Of a stretch of DNA of 64,000 bases, positions 46,747-57,569 are shown piece by piece. The notes under the pieces are model-generated. The model had not been told where the DNA came from and did no database searches. It was given only the letters and a program-made list of their open reading frames with translations. The stretch comes from Udeniomyces pyricola (taxonomy: Eukaryota > Basidiomycota > Tremellomycetes > Cystofilobasidiales > Mrakiaceae). How positions within the stretch are numbered: position 1 is the first letter of the stretch; each line of letters begins with the position of its first letter. The position numbers and the translations under genes are program-made. The stretch spans positions 779,142 through 843,141 of the forward strand of contig BCIK01000005.1 in the NCBI GenBank assembly GCA_039545295.1, read 5' to 3'.

Positions 46747-46860
46747 CTCGGCCGCTCGGTCGAACCCATCCATCCAATGCGAGACGAACCCGTCAATGTC
46801 CCCATCTCCATCCTCACCCTTCTCCTGCAGCTCAGTAGCCCCTTCCTTCGTCCCCTTCTT
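46747..46860 (-). CDS. orphan coding exon cut by the assembly gap (partial)
   Basis: On the minus strand 38 codons are open from the gap edge and end at a strong donor, GAG|GTGAGT (donor at 46746). The peptide has normal protein composition (a Lys/Glu-rich start, then DGDGDIDGFVSHWMDGFDRAAE) and is not explained by the neighbours. On both sides the minus strand carries long T tracts like polypyrimidine tracts of introns. Its start lies in or beyond the gap. A possible following exon begins at a CAG acceptor near 46629 but is weak. I do not recognise the protein. Confidence 0.4.
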
Positions 46861-46889
46861 NNNNNNNNNNNNNNNNNNNNNNNNNNNNN
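46861..46889. other. assembly gap (29 N)
   Basis: Undetermined bases between CCCTTCTT and a 41-base A tract. The true length is unknown. Homopolymer collapse during assembly is the likely cause. Confidence 0.95.
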
Positions 46890-46931
<42 letters not shown>

Positions 46932-47163
46932 ACACACACAAGGCACGTGAGAGCACAAGGTTGAGACATGAGAACCGTTTTGGGAATGTTTTTCTTTTCT
47001 TCTTTCTCTTCCTTTCTCTTTTTTTTTTGTTATCTTTTGATAGGATGATGGTCATTGCATAGAGAACGACGACGACGCCAACCAAGGTTTTTTTGTGTGA
47101 TGAGAAGGGGGCACGTTGTGCGATAAACTAGGCGAGGAGACCGGGTAAAGGTCAAGGGCCAGT

Positions 47164-48565
47164 TTATCTGTTCTGAAAGAGGCACAAACAAAGAAAGAGA
47201 GAGAACGCGTGGGTGGAGAAGGGGAGTAGAAGGAAACAGAAAGAAGTCAGTCTCGTGGAACTTTTTAAGAAGATAAAAGTGGAATGTGTGATGAGATCTA
47301 AGGGGTCAAGGACAGAGAGAGGCTTTGATCCCGAAAAGCAGTCATCCTGAGGCCAAATGACGTCCCCTCTTCGGCATCATAGCTTGAATCGCGTTGAGAC
47401 GACTGGACCATGCACACACACACGTCCTGAGAAAACCCTGAAGGATACCAAACCGCGCGATGCGTTCCTTATCCTGCACATCGGCATCTAAAATCTCCCT
47501 CCATTCAAGCTGTATTTGCCCTTGGCACCACGTATCCCCCGCGTGGCGCGACCACTCTCTAACTTGACTGATTCCAAACAGTCCTATTCCGTTTCGCGCG
47601 CGTCCCAATCCTTCCATCTGTATCCACGCCATCCATCTATTCGGCCAGCGATCTTCCCGGGAAAGGGAAAGAGCGAAGCAAAAAAAAAAAACAACGACAA
47701 CAAAGAAGCAAAACCGAAATGGTTTCGGGGCTCACCTTCTCGAAACCGATGGCGGTAGCCTTCTCCCTGAAGCACTGTCGGCAAACGTCCATGCCGTACT
47801 TCCTGATGAGACCGGCGACGTGACCGCAGACTCGGCTGAAGAGAACGAAACGATTTTGGCGACAGGGAGCAAGATATATGAGGAAGGCGCGAGATTGGGG
47901 GGGGAGGGTAGATAGTGAGCAGGTGAAGGAGCGGAGTGCAAAAGGGAGCGGAGGACAAAGCACGCGAGGGGAGCGAGGGGAAATCAAGAGAGCACGGAAA
48001 CGTTCCAGGGGGGAGGGGGAAGCGAGAGGTGAGAGGGAGCAAGGACAAAGGAAAATAAGGGCCATCAGCATCAGCTCCTGATCACGCCTGGAATTGGATT
48101 CTCTCAAGTCGGGTTTCAATGGAGCGAAAGACGGAGGATAGCAAGGAAAAAAAAAACGAGGTTTTGGACATCGACGACGGCGGCGGCGGGACGAAGACTT
48201 AGGAAAGAAACTCACCACTGGCGTGAGCCCTTTCCGTACTTTCGGGGGTGGGAGAACCAAACAGACTCGTGGGACACTGTTGGGAAAGAGATTGGAGATA
48301 AAAGTCAATATGGAAGCCACCATGGGAGGTTAAGATGGTCGAATTCGAACGTCGTGCGGTTTAGAGAAGGTGAAGGCGATGGCGAAGGGGGGGGGGCGAG
48401 GGGGAAGGAGCAAGGGGGGAGAGAAGGGCGAAGGGCAGAGTTTCATGGATGGCGGAAAAAGCGGGGCAGGATCATAGGTTTGGCTTTGGATTGAAGGGAT
48501 GGGCAGAGGGCGGGAAGACGAGAGCAAGGGGGCAAGGGGGGCAAGAGGGAGAAGGAATCCGCACT
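47164..48565 (-). CDS. RPS29: 40S ribosomal protein S29 (uS14)
   Basis: Four coding exons rebuild exactly 56 residues, the family length: A at 48565, then 48276-48216, 47835-47736 and 47172-47164. The protein begins [20 protein letters not shown] and carries the zinc motif CRVC (C21, C24) and CRQC (C39, C42), ending GFEKNR. It sits in the head of the small ribosomal subunit. The gene is unusual in three ways. The start codon is split, with A in a leader exon ending GCAAAGA before a GTGCGG donor (48564) and TG at the next exon. The last exon holds only two codons and the stop (AAC AGA TAA). The introns are long for this locus (about 288, 380 and 563 bases), as often seen in fungal ribosomal protein genes. 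The leader exon's exact 5' end is not visible. Confidence 0.92.
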
Positions 48566-49560
48566 CTTTGCTAGGATGGGCTAAGGTAGATCGAAGTTGA
48601 TCTAGATGAGACGCTGGTGGGTTGGGTCGGAAGGACGAAGAGAGCGAGGCGAGGCGAGGAGGACGGACGGGCAAGAAGGAGAAGTTGACGAGAGGCGAAG
48701 AGAAAGTGAAAGAAGCGAGAAGGGCAAAGGGGGGGAAGGGGGAAGGGAAGAGGAAAAAAGGGCATTAGGACAACGTCAGCATCTATGAGCTCTCGCGTCG
48801 GCAGTCAAGTCGGTACGATGTGCGCAAGGCAACAGGCATGGTGTAGTGTATATAGACAACAAGAGAGCATGCATGCATGGGAGGAGAGGAAAGGGGGGAG
48901 GGAGGGGGGGACATATGAAGGGGTGTCCTACCTTGGTGGCTTGGGACTCTAGAGGGGAGAGAGAAAGGAGCGCCTTCGCCAGAGAAGCCATCCCCCCCCC
49001 CCCTTCCTCTCCCGCCTTGGCCTATCTCGTCCTAGCGCCTGGCTCAGCCCATTCTGCACCGCCTTCTTACACCGCCTTCCATCGACATATACCTTAATTC
49101 ATGACATTCCCATCCAGGCCGGCCACCCACCAATTCATTCATCCATCATCATCGATATCATTCACGGCTACCCTGGCCAATATACATACAAGTCCTGCTG
49201 TCTTACATACTCGATCTGTCTGTACCCATCATATTCGTCTAACCTCAAATCAATTATATCCAAGTCTCTTTCACCTCATCAAAGTTGCAACGTACTCATC
49301 ATGGCGCTATCGAGTGGGCCGCGCGCATGTCCGCCTGCACTTGGGCGGAACAAATCATCGTACTTCAACTTCATTTTTTTTATATCGATAAATAGTATGA
49401 TGTGATTATATATATACGGAGGGGGCTACATTGCTAGTGACATGCTTCGCCCGGTCCTATCGAGCCGCGGTCAATCTTGGTCCATTCGCGCAGACTAGAG
49501 GGAAGAGCGTGATCGAAAAGTGAAAGAGGGGTGTTAACAGTCGGGGAGGGCGAGGTTCAA
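48566..49560. other. intergenic: RPS29 promoter and 3' flank of the Rrn5-like gene
   Basis: Nearly 1 kb without a supported gene. Positions 48600-48770 are purine-rich on the plus strand (CT-rich on the coding strand of RPS29), consistent with a ribosomal protein leader. A C run lies at about 48991-49002. Positions 49120-49420 are AT-rich with no coding signal. Confidence 0.5.
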
Positions 49561-52500
49561 TTATCGGTCGTGATCAGTTGTCTGTTGTTGGCACTTCAAA
49601 GGAAAGGAAAGAAGAAGAAGAAGAAGAAAAAAAAAAAGGGAAAAAAAAAGGAGACGGACCTCTTCTGCATCTATGCTACTGTTGTTCTCATCAACTTCCG
49701 CATCCATGTCAACCTGATTCTCATCCTCGTCCTTATCTGTATCCAACTGAGCTCCAACTTGATTCACTACTCCCTCCGATCCTGTCTGATGATCCTCTTC
49801 CTCCTCTTCCTCTAACAACCCCTCTTCCCAACCCTTCATCAACCCCTCCAAAACCTTCCAGCCCTTCCCTAACTCGTCCATCTCCGCCAAGACCCTCCAT
49901 ACCTCTCCCTCATAAGCCTCATCAATTCGGCTGTCCTCCAACGCCCACTTCTCATCTCGACGTCGTTCGATCCCATCCGACCCTGTATCAACATCGTTTC
50001 CTTTCTCTTCAGCGCACAGCGAGGTCACATCCCCCTCCTCCTCCTCCCGATCCCCCGCTTCAACTTCGTCATCGTCATCGTCGTCGTCGTCAATGAGAAG
50101 ATCGTTCGGAGCGAAATGAAGCGTCATCCCCGTCCGGGGATTCGTCGATCGATCCAACCTGGACATCGCAGACCCAGAACCAGTAACGCCACGATAAGGA
50201 GTGTTCCAATCGAAACCACCTAACGTGGCATATCGAGTTCTACCAGGTCCAAGACCAGACGAGGTGAACGTGGTGATGTCGGGATGTGAACGTGCGAGGT
50301 CTGGGAAGGATCCAATTTCAAAGTCCAGAGCGTCCAAGGAAGCAGAAGAAGGAGAGAAGGGTTTGTGTTCATAGTAGAGTCGCTGATGTTGACGATGCGT
50401 TTGGCGTAAAGATGAGGAGGAAGATTTAGAGAGGGGTTGAGTGCAAGGTGGAGGAGGGAGGTAGATGATGGGATGATGTGCTGAAAGGAGAGGATCACAA
50501 GGTCGTTCTTTTCCCTCCGAGTCTTGGCTTGGAGAACCAATCGATGGTCGATGAGAACGGCGGGTCGTAAGATGGGTCAGAGATGGGTTTGTAGGGAGGG
50601 TTTTGAAGAGTGTCTGGGGCAGCGGTCGGTCGACGTCATCGCTCGACGAGGGAGATCTGGAGTTGAGAGCAGATCTTTCGAGCGGATCGTCAGGAGTGAG
50701 TTCCGTCTCGTCCTCATGAGCAACCCCATCGTCATGGTCCTTCCCAGCATCGTTTTGGTTGGATGCTTCCTCGTTTCCTTCTTCTTCCGCGATCTCTTCT
50801 TCTTCTTCTTCGTCCTCCTGTTCCTGTTCCTTCTCCTCTGATGTTTCTGTCGTCCCCTGCGATTCCTTCGTCTGCGACATCAGCCTCGCTGCCAGTAACA
50901 CACTCTCCTTCGTGACAATCCTCGCCTCCCCTTCGCTCGCAGAGACCTTGGACGTCTCACCATCAGGCAAGATTTTCACACACGTTAACCGTGAGCCTTC
51001 AAGCTCGCAAGAGGGGGGCTGAATGGCGAGAGTCAGTTGGAGAAGGGAAGAAAGATACCGGCGAAGATCGACGCGAAGCGCTATGAGGGTTTCAGCAGAT
51101 ACGCCAGAGGTCGGGAGCGAAGAAGGTGATGAGGATGAGGGCGACGAAACACCGAAAGAGCTCGAGAGGGTCGAGGATGATCTGGAGTTGATTTCACAAT
51201 GGGGAAACGAGGAATGTCATGTTATGGAAACCAAACAAACGTAGGGAATCAGCCACATATCCCTCCTCCCCCCCCCCCCCCTTAGCTCTATTTGTGCCCC
51301 ATTTCAGAACGTACTTGATAAAACCCGCCAAGCCCTTGAAAGAGAACAAGTCCAGCCCGGATCCATCCAACCTCTCAACCATATCTGTTCTAGCGATTTC
51401 AGTCCTGAGCGTCTTGTTTCCTCTAGGTCTCTTTGGCTCTTGCATCTGCTCCTTCTGGTTCTCCTCTGCCTGAGTTGATCTGACCCGCGGTTCATCTGGG
51501 TCATCTGATGATTCCTGTTCCACCTCTAGTCGTTCCTCAGCTTCTGGCTGGTGTTGCTCCTTGGTTGAAACGTCCGTTCCAGCACCACCCGTGCCAGCCG
51601 CCGCCGCCTCCCTAGCTTCCTTTGCCTTGCGACGCCGTTCGTGCCACTGAGACTCGCCCGCCTCGATCTTCCTCCTCTTCTCTTCCTTTCGCGAGAGCGG
51701 AGGTTCCTGCCCATCCGTCAGAGTAGCAGCGGCTGCCGTGGCCGCGGCTCGGGTTTGTAGGTGTGCCGTGATTTCTTGGACAGTCAAGCCGGAAGGGATG
51801 TCGGACCGTTTTATACGAGAAGGAGCTGTGGCGTCAAAACTGTCTTTCTCCTGTGCTACTGCTGCTGATGGTTGGTTTGGAGATAGAAGGTTGGGTTGAG
51901 CAGATACAGGGGTGGGGTTCTTTCGTTCGAGTTCGAGGGCTCGGAGTTTGGCGAGAGAGAGGGAACGTTGCCAATCTTGCTGAAACCACTCCGTCTCCTG
52001 CTGGACGACGAGCTTTGATGCCCTACTCTGGTCGTCTTCCGCTACTACTCGGATAGGATCATCTGTCCCCTCGGTTCCTTCCACACCACCAGCTGGAGTG
52101 ATCTCGTACGATCGTCTCGCGTCATTCCGACCGTTTGACAAACACCTTCGTTTCCCATTTCTCTTCTCCCGCTCGGCTTCGTCTTCCTTCTCTCCTTCCC
52201 GTCCCTTCAACGCGTCTGCTAACTCTTCTTCAAACGCCACCCATCTCTCACTCATCTCTCTCGCTGCTATCGGGTGGAGGATGCCTCGGTTTCGCTCCCT
52301 CTTGGTCCGTTTCGTGCCGAGCGCGGCGAGGCCGGCTTGGAGTGCGGCGAGGTAGGCGGCGGTTTGAAGGAACGATTTGCTGGGTCCGAGATCGTGAGCG
52401 ATGAGATCCAGACGCGAAGGTCCATGCCGTTGGACAGAAAGGAAGAACATGTCCTTCTCAGCTCTAGACCAGGTGGGAGAAGGTCGAGGTGGTTCATAAG

Positions 52501-52861
52501 GAGCCATGGAAGGGTCAGAACACGCGAGCTGGGACGTGTTGAAAGGATTCAGAGTCGACCATGAGCGGGGGAAGCGGCAGTGGGTGGAATCCATGTGGGC
52601 TTGAAACAAGGAAGCGTAGAAGTCGACGTTGGTACGGACGCGTTTGCGGGAGGGTTTAGACCTCGGCAGTTGGTCGTGAGGCATGATGATGGATGGATGG
52701 GGGAGCACGGCGGTCGGATCGGTAGGAGGAGAAGCAGCTGTAGCCTCTTCAAGAGCAGTCGCGACTAAGGCGCCAGCTACTGGCGGAATGGCTCGGCGTG
52801 AAGACGAAGGTGTCGGATCGAATGGGTCATGAACAGTTCGGGTAGAATGGACGAGAGACAT
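49561..52861 (-). CDS. SANT/Myb-domain protein, probable RNA polymerase I factor Rrn5-like
   Basis: Three exons, 52861-51315, 51181-49660 and 49581-49561, give 1,029 residues. A SANT/Myb-like module occupies about residues 129-181: PTWSRAEKDMFFLSVQRHGPSRLDLIAHDLG followed by SKSFLQTAAYLAAL, with a preceding basic SRKRVRTNVDFYASLFQAH. This order (basic stretch with FY.SLFQ, then a SANT whose third helix reads DLIA..L..SKS) resembles Rrn5 of the polymerase I upstream activation factor, which recruits RNA polymerase I to rDNA. The rest is disordered: KKEEKRRK and ERRRKAKEAREA helices, then acidic runs of Glu and eight consecutive Asp. The middle donor is GTACGT and the last donor is GTCCGT (49659). 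The final exon has only seven codons (TTDHDR, stop). Length exceeds yeast Rrn5, so other SANT proteins remain possible. Confidence 0.7.
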
Positions 52862-53469
52862 GACGACGTAGGGAGCTGACAGAGAGGAATGAGATTGATG
52901 ATTGAGATTATGATGATGATGAGGCGCGTGAGGCGACGCGGCGACATTGTTACATCGTCGGAATTTAGGAAAGGCTGATCACGAGTGACACAGCATTGTA
53001 AATATATCAATAATCATCAATGTACATATATATACATATGTTTCCCTTGATGTCACATATGTACTGATCATCCATGAATATACATGTATATCTATGGATA
53101 CTAGCACGTACAGCTGTATCGTAAGTTGACTGCTCAGGGCCACAAAGCACATCACGTCACAGAAAAAAAAAAAAACTGAACTTATCATGATTTATCAAGA
53201 AGACATCAGTAGGTACTATTGATGTTTTCAACTCGGACCGAGCCACAACAAGAAAAAAAAAAGAAGCAAGGAGATATGGCACAAGGCAGAAAATAGGAAG
53301 GAAACAGAAAAAAAGGAGAACTTCACAACCAGAAACCAAAGAAAACCAAAACAAGGAAGTAAAAAAAAAAAAAGCAACAACAATTTGTCTCTCCAATAAA
53401 GGGCAATTAACTTGACTACAAAAGAAAGCCCCATCCCATATCCGACTCATTCCTTCATACACCCTCCCC
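52862..53469. other. intergenic: Rrn5-like gene promoter and 3' flank of the Cys-cluster gene
   Basis: No gene seen. Positions 52980-53100 are strongly AT-rich with TACATATATATACATATG-type steps, a probable promoter element zone. Positions 53160-53370 contain several A runs (53162-53174, 53251-53261, 53360-53373) belonging to the 3' flank of the neighbouring gene. Confidence 0.5.
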
Positions 53470-56400
53470 TCAACGCACATAGCTCGCCCATCCTAGCGTG
53501 GCATCTTCTCCAGCCCCGCGAAGCTTGAGGTGCGGTGGGACAAATCCGCTCTCGCCTCCACTGCTTCCACCTTCTCCACCGTCTCCTTCCTCTTCCTCTT
53601 GCCCAAGTGCCGGCCCGGGATCCTTCTGTTGCCTCTTCTCGGTATCCATACCGCCTGATAGACCATCTCCCGCACTGCTGGCGACATCAACTGAGGCAGA
53701 GGTAGACGCCAACGCCGAGGATTTCTTTCCGGCTGTCACGGTTGAAGTGTCAGATCCCGAAGCTGACGGCACTCTACGCACTTTTCGCAGAGGAGGAACG
53801 AGCATCTGGCGATCGGTAAGAGACGTTTTGGGCTCAAGAGGGCTGGTAGAGAGGTTTGTGGCGGCTGTCTGAGATGGAGCGATGATGGCTATTGGCAGCG
53901 ATTGACCGTAGCGTGACGATTGAGCTGTTGCAGATCGCGGTCAAAGATAAAAGCCACAGATGTCAATAATCAACAGGGCTAAGCCAAGCATGATGAGCAA
54001 GAGCAAATACACACTCTCTTCCTCGTCGTCCTTGTCTTCTGCCGTCCGCCGCTTGGGGTCGTTGGAGGGGTTGTTACGGCCAAAGATCTGCCACTTCCGG
54101 TTGACATCCTTCCAGCCAGCTCGGTGACTAGGTAAATCGGCACCCGTTCTGATAAGGAAAATGATTGTGAGTTACGTCGTCGGTCAGAATGCCAGTTGTA
54201 GTCTGCGAAGATGAGAACAGTAGAAAGATAGAAGAGGAAAAGTCAAACACATACAATCGCTTCATCGAGACGAGGATCTTGTTGTCGTCTTCTCCATCGA
54301 GCGGCCGATCAGTGCCAGGAATCGGACCCGAGGACGATGACTCTCGAGAGGGAAGCGGGTTGGAAATGGGTGGAGGGGTGATCGATGGTTCTGTCGAGTG
54401 AGGTTCGAAATCAAAGACTGTATGGTGCACAAGTAGGCAAGAAAGGACAACCAAACGTTCTTCAACATCACTCGAACCGAGCTACTGAGCCTACGAAAAA
54501 GAGGCAAGCACAAGAGAAGAGACACACCATCTTCTTCTACCGGACTGTCGATGACCTCAGCTTCTTGCTGATCCACGTCTTCGTCTTGACCAGTGAGGGT
54601 CGGCGTCTCCGAGCTGACTTCATCCTCCTCATCCTCCTCTCCCCCTTGCTTATGCCCTTCCTTCTGGTGACCTCCAAGCACATCAGGTTCCTCATTGAAC
54701 GTGACCTTCCTCTTCCTTTCCTTCCTCACGCCATCGCCTGCCGAGGAAGGCGGCTTACCTCGACCCTCGTCGGCATTGCTGACTGACTGCTTGCCCTTTG
54801 CAGCCTTCCTCGCGGCATCGTCCTCTCGAGTATCCTCCACCAACCGCTCTTCCTCCACCAGCCGCTCCTTCAAGCCTCCGGAGTCCTCTACCACATCTCC
54901 AGGCGTTCTTGGAGGGGTTACGTCTTTCTCGGCCCTTCTTGCGTCCTCCTTGATGGCTTCCATTCCTCCCGCACCGCCTTTGGGCAATTTGCTCGAGCCA
55001 CTCGATGCCTTGGCTCCAGTCATGCCTCGCAACACCGATCCACCAAAGATAAGACCTTTAGGCTCCTCCCATGTCTGCGCAATCATGGAAGAGGCCAAGT
55101 CGAGATCCCCTCGATCCGAAGACGAGCTGCGCGAGCGCGAGCCCGAGGTCTTGATAGCCATTCCCCGCGGGTTCGAGGTCGAAGAGGAAGCAAGCGAAGC
55201 ATTGTTGGCAGGAACAGGAGCAGGATTAGACGAGTTACCGGAGGTAGATGTCGCGAGGGATGAGGACAGGAAACTACGAGAAGCGAGCGAAGCCGATAGA
55301 AGGGAGGGACCGGCCGAGCCAAGCGTTCGTGGTGAGAGTATAGGGGGTGTGATGGGTGGGCCTGCGAGAGTAGACGGGGATGTACTAGTGGAGGCAGTAT
55401 CGACTTGGAGGCGTTGAGAGCTCGATGACTTGGCCGACGACCGGTCGAGCGAAGGAGAGGGGAAACGACGAACCGCCTCCGAGGCAGTGGCTGCCTGCTG
55501 ACGGCTCTTGTTCGAATCGCCTTGCTCAGTTGTGCGAGCTCTTGCTTCCGTCAGGATCCTCCAGGCTGCCTCGACTTCTCTCCGAGCATCCTCATCCCGT
55601 TCAGTCCATAACTTGCGTTGAGACGCCAAGAAATCGTCAACCTCGGCCACCATTGTGCGCCTAAGCGACGCCATGTGACTTTCGGCCTGACGAGCAAACG
55701 CTTGAAACCCAGTATCGGAAGGGGAAAGAGGATGCGGCAGGTAGTACGGCTCTGAAACAGACGGTAAAAGTGATGAGGTATCCGGATAGCTGGCTGCCGA
55801 CGTCGGTGGTGTGGTCAAGACCAGAGGCGGCTTCGATGTTGGATCTAAGCCGAGGACCAGGCCGAGCGCGGGAGAGAGCACCTGATCCTATAGGAATGAA
55901 GCACAGTGATCGAGATACCGTGACCAGCAACCATGCGTCAGTAACAATCTTCTGACCAGCAAGGCCACACCTCATTGGGATAACTAAACGCCGAGATAAG
56001 CTCGACGGCCAGCAGAAGGCTTACCGAACCAGATGTTGCCTGAACCAGCACCTGCGCTCGTTTGGACGGTCGTGTAGCGCGTCTAGGGAAGGTAGCGACG
56101 TCGGTGTAGCAAATGAGGCACTTGAGACAGTCATCAGTCTGTTGAGTGAGCGAAGCGAATCTCTGACGTGATAAACAGTGTTGGTTTGTCAATTTGGGGT
56201 ACGCAGACGGCCGGGATGCAAGGCGGAACAGGAAAGTCAGCATCAGCAGCGGAACCACATGAAGGGTGCACATCGCGATTTGGGTCCAGATCGAGTGGGT
56301 ACTATGGCCGTGATTTATCCAGAACATGCTCAAGTATGCTTGACGGCCGAAATCCAGAGGACTAATTGAGAGAGCTGATGCGATAGAAGATAAAATCCTC

Positions 56401-56620
56401 TATGAAATCCACCGGAAGACCGACCGAGAGGCAGACCGAGAGATTCAGGGGAAGACGAACTCACCAAGTTGAGCCGATCAACCTCGAGGAGATTATCGTC
56501 AGTACCGTTGCCCTGATGTTCTTGGTCCGGAGTACCGCTCTGATCAGACTTGTGAGACGGATCTCCTGACTTTGGAATGAGGATAACGTTGCGACAACCG
56601 CACGCGTAAGACGTTGTCAT
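53470..56620 (-). CDS. large low-complexity protein with N-terminal Cys clusters, function unknown
   Basis: Six exons in phase: 56620-56465, 56162-56025, 55887-54528, 54417-54255, 54148-54015 and 53924-53470; 801 residues. The first two exons carry cysteines suggestive of metal binding: C7-G-C9 near the start (SYACGCRNVIL) and C64-x2-C67-x2-C70 (DDCLKCLICYTDVATF). A coiled-coil-like stretch follows (SHMASLRRTMVAEVDDF, QRKLWTERDEDARREVEAAW). The remainder is Ser-rich and then highly charged (KERKRKVTFNEEPD, runs of Glu and Asp), with a compact segment GWKDVNRKWQIFGRN encoded by exon 5 and a C-terminal GFVPPHLKLRG. The GWKDVNRKW block looks like a conserved helix and could be the functional core. 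I cannot assign a function. A nuclear scaffold or regulatory role would be a guess. The start is the first ATG before the Cys motif. Confidence 0.7.
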
Positions 56621-57569
56621 CGTGAGGGCGTCGAGAGATGAAGGAACGAGGGGGGAATGAGGGGAGGACGCAAGCGGATCACGCAGGCGAACGAGTGGGT
56701 TTGGGCCGAGAAACAGAGTGTTTGGTAGTAGGCTAGCCTGCGATGAGAATGATGTGTGATCGAGGTTGCGGGCGGGTGAAAGGATGGTGTGGATGTCACG
56801 GTCGAAGCTATGCGAAGCAGACGCGACGATGATGGAGGTTAGACGTTAGCGAGTGGGCGTAATCACTAACCGGAGCTTCGAGTCTCCGCAATGTGATTCT
56901 CACCGGCCTTCGGCCTGGCTGGATGATTGATCGGTTTGATAATTGATTACATATAACAAACAGTCTTGCCGTGTTGTGATGACTGGATCACAATCATCTG
57001 CTTCCTCGGTCTCCAGTCAACTCCGTCCATCCAAGAAAATCTTCGCGACCGATTCTTCAGAAGGTCGTGCATTAAATGAAGCCAGAGTCAGAATGAGCGC
57101 AAGAATAAGAAGAAAAGAAACGGACGGAAGAGAGGTTGGGACCCAAACAGCGAGGTGATGACTAAAAAAAAAGAAGGCCGAAGTCAAAAAGAAGGATGTA
57201 TGAAGTGAGCAGACGTGGGAGCGACGGTACCAAGCAGGCGAGGATGTAGTGAATGAAGGTAAAGTGGAGTAGGCACGACGGTGAGGATGGTTGCATGGGT
57301 TTTGTTATAGAGGGGTTGGACGAAGACAAAATGAGGCAAGAAATGAGCACGAAAGGCGATTCGGAAGTCGAGAACGGAATGGTAGTCAAGACTGAGCACT
57401 ACGTGCGGACCAAAGAGGAAAGAAAGTAGGAGCTGAACGTAATCCCAGTCCGCCAGAGCTATAAAATAGACAGAGACCAGAACGGTGCTACAAATGGTGA
57501 TAAGTGAAAACAAGAGCAAGACAGACGAAAAGAGGAGGACAAGCGATAACAAGCGATTCGCCGCGCGGT
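56621..57569. other. intergenic: Cys-cluster gene promoter and VAC8 3' flank
   Basis: 949 bases without a supported gene. Nearest the Cys-cluster gene the sequence is mixed. Positions 57090-57560 are purine-rich on the plus strand, so the minus strand gives a hydrophobic open frame (57184-57552) that I attribute to T-rich 3' untranslated sequence of VAC8. Confidence 0.5.

Larger units (their letters stand above)
46158..47163. other. gene-poor stretch with assembly gap and poly(A) tracts
   Basis: Contains the UGGT 3' flank, a G run at about 46478-46489, a 47-base A tract (46689-46735), a 29-base run of N (46861-46889) and a 41-base A tract (46890-46930) followed by a CA run. On the minus strand the tracts are poly(T). 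The only coding signal is the partial minus-strand exon at 46747-46860. Open frames crossing the A tracts (poly-Lys or poly-Phe) are artefacts. Confidence 0.7.

Noticed and set aside
46550..47085. Poly-Lys and poly-Phe open frames crossing the assembly gap
   Set aside because: They are made of A tracts and N and have no biological content beyond the separate 38-codon minus-strand exon.
47342..47632. 96-codon minus-strand frame inside the RPS29 region
   Set aside because: It lies in the third intron of RPS29. It has no ATG start and no family resemblance.
47180..48560. Intronic C/D-box snoRNA in the long RPS29 introns
   Set aside because: An ATGATGC near 47380 resembles a C box, but no properly spaced D box or terminal stem is visible, so I do not call it.
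57184..57552. Hydrophobic 122-codon minus-strand frame beyond the VAC8 stop
   Set aside because: T-rich 3' flank gives Leu/Phe/Ser by composition. No start context or splice partner fits.
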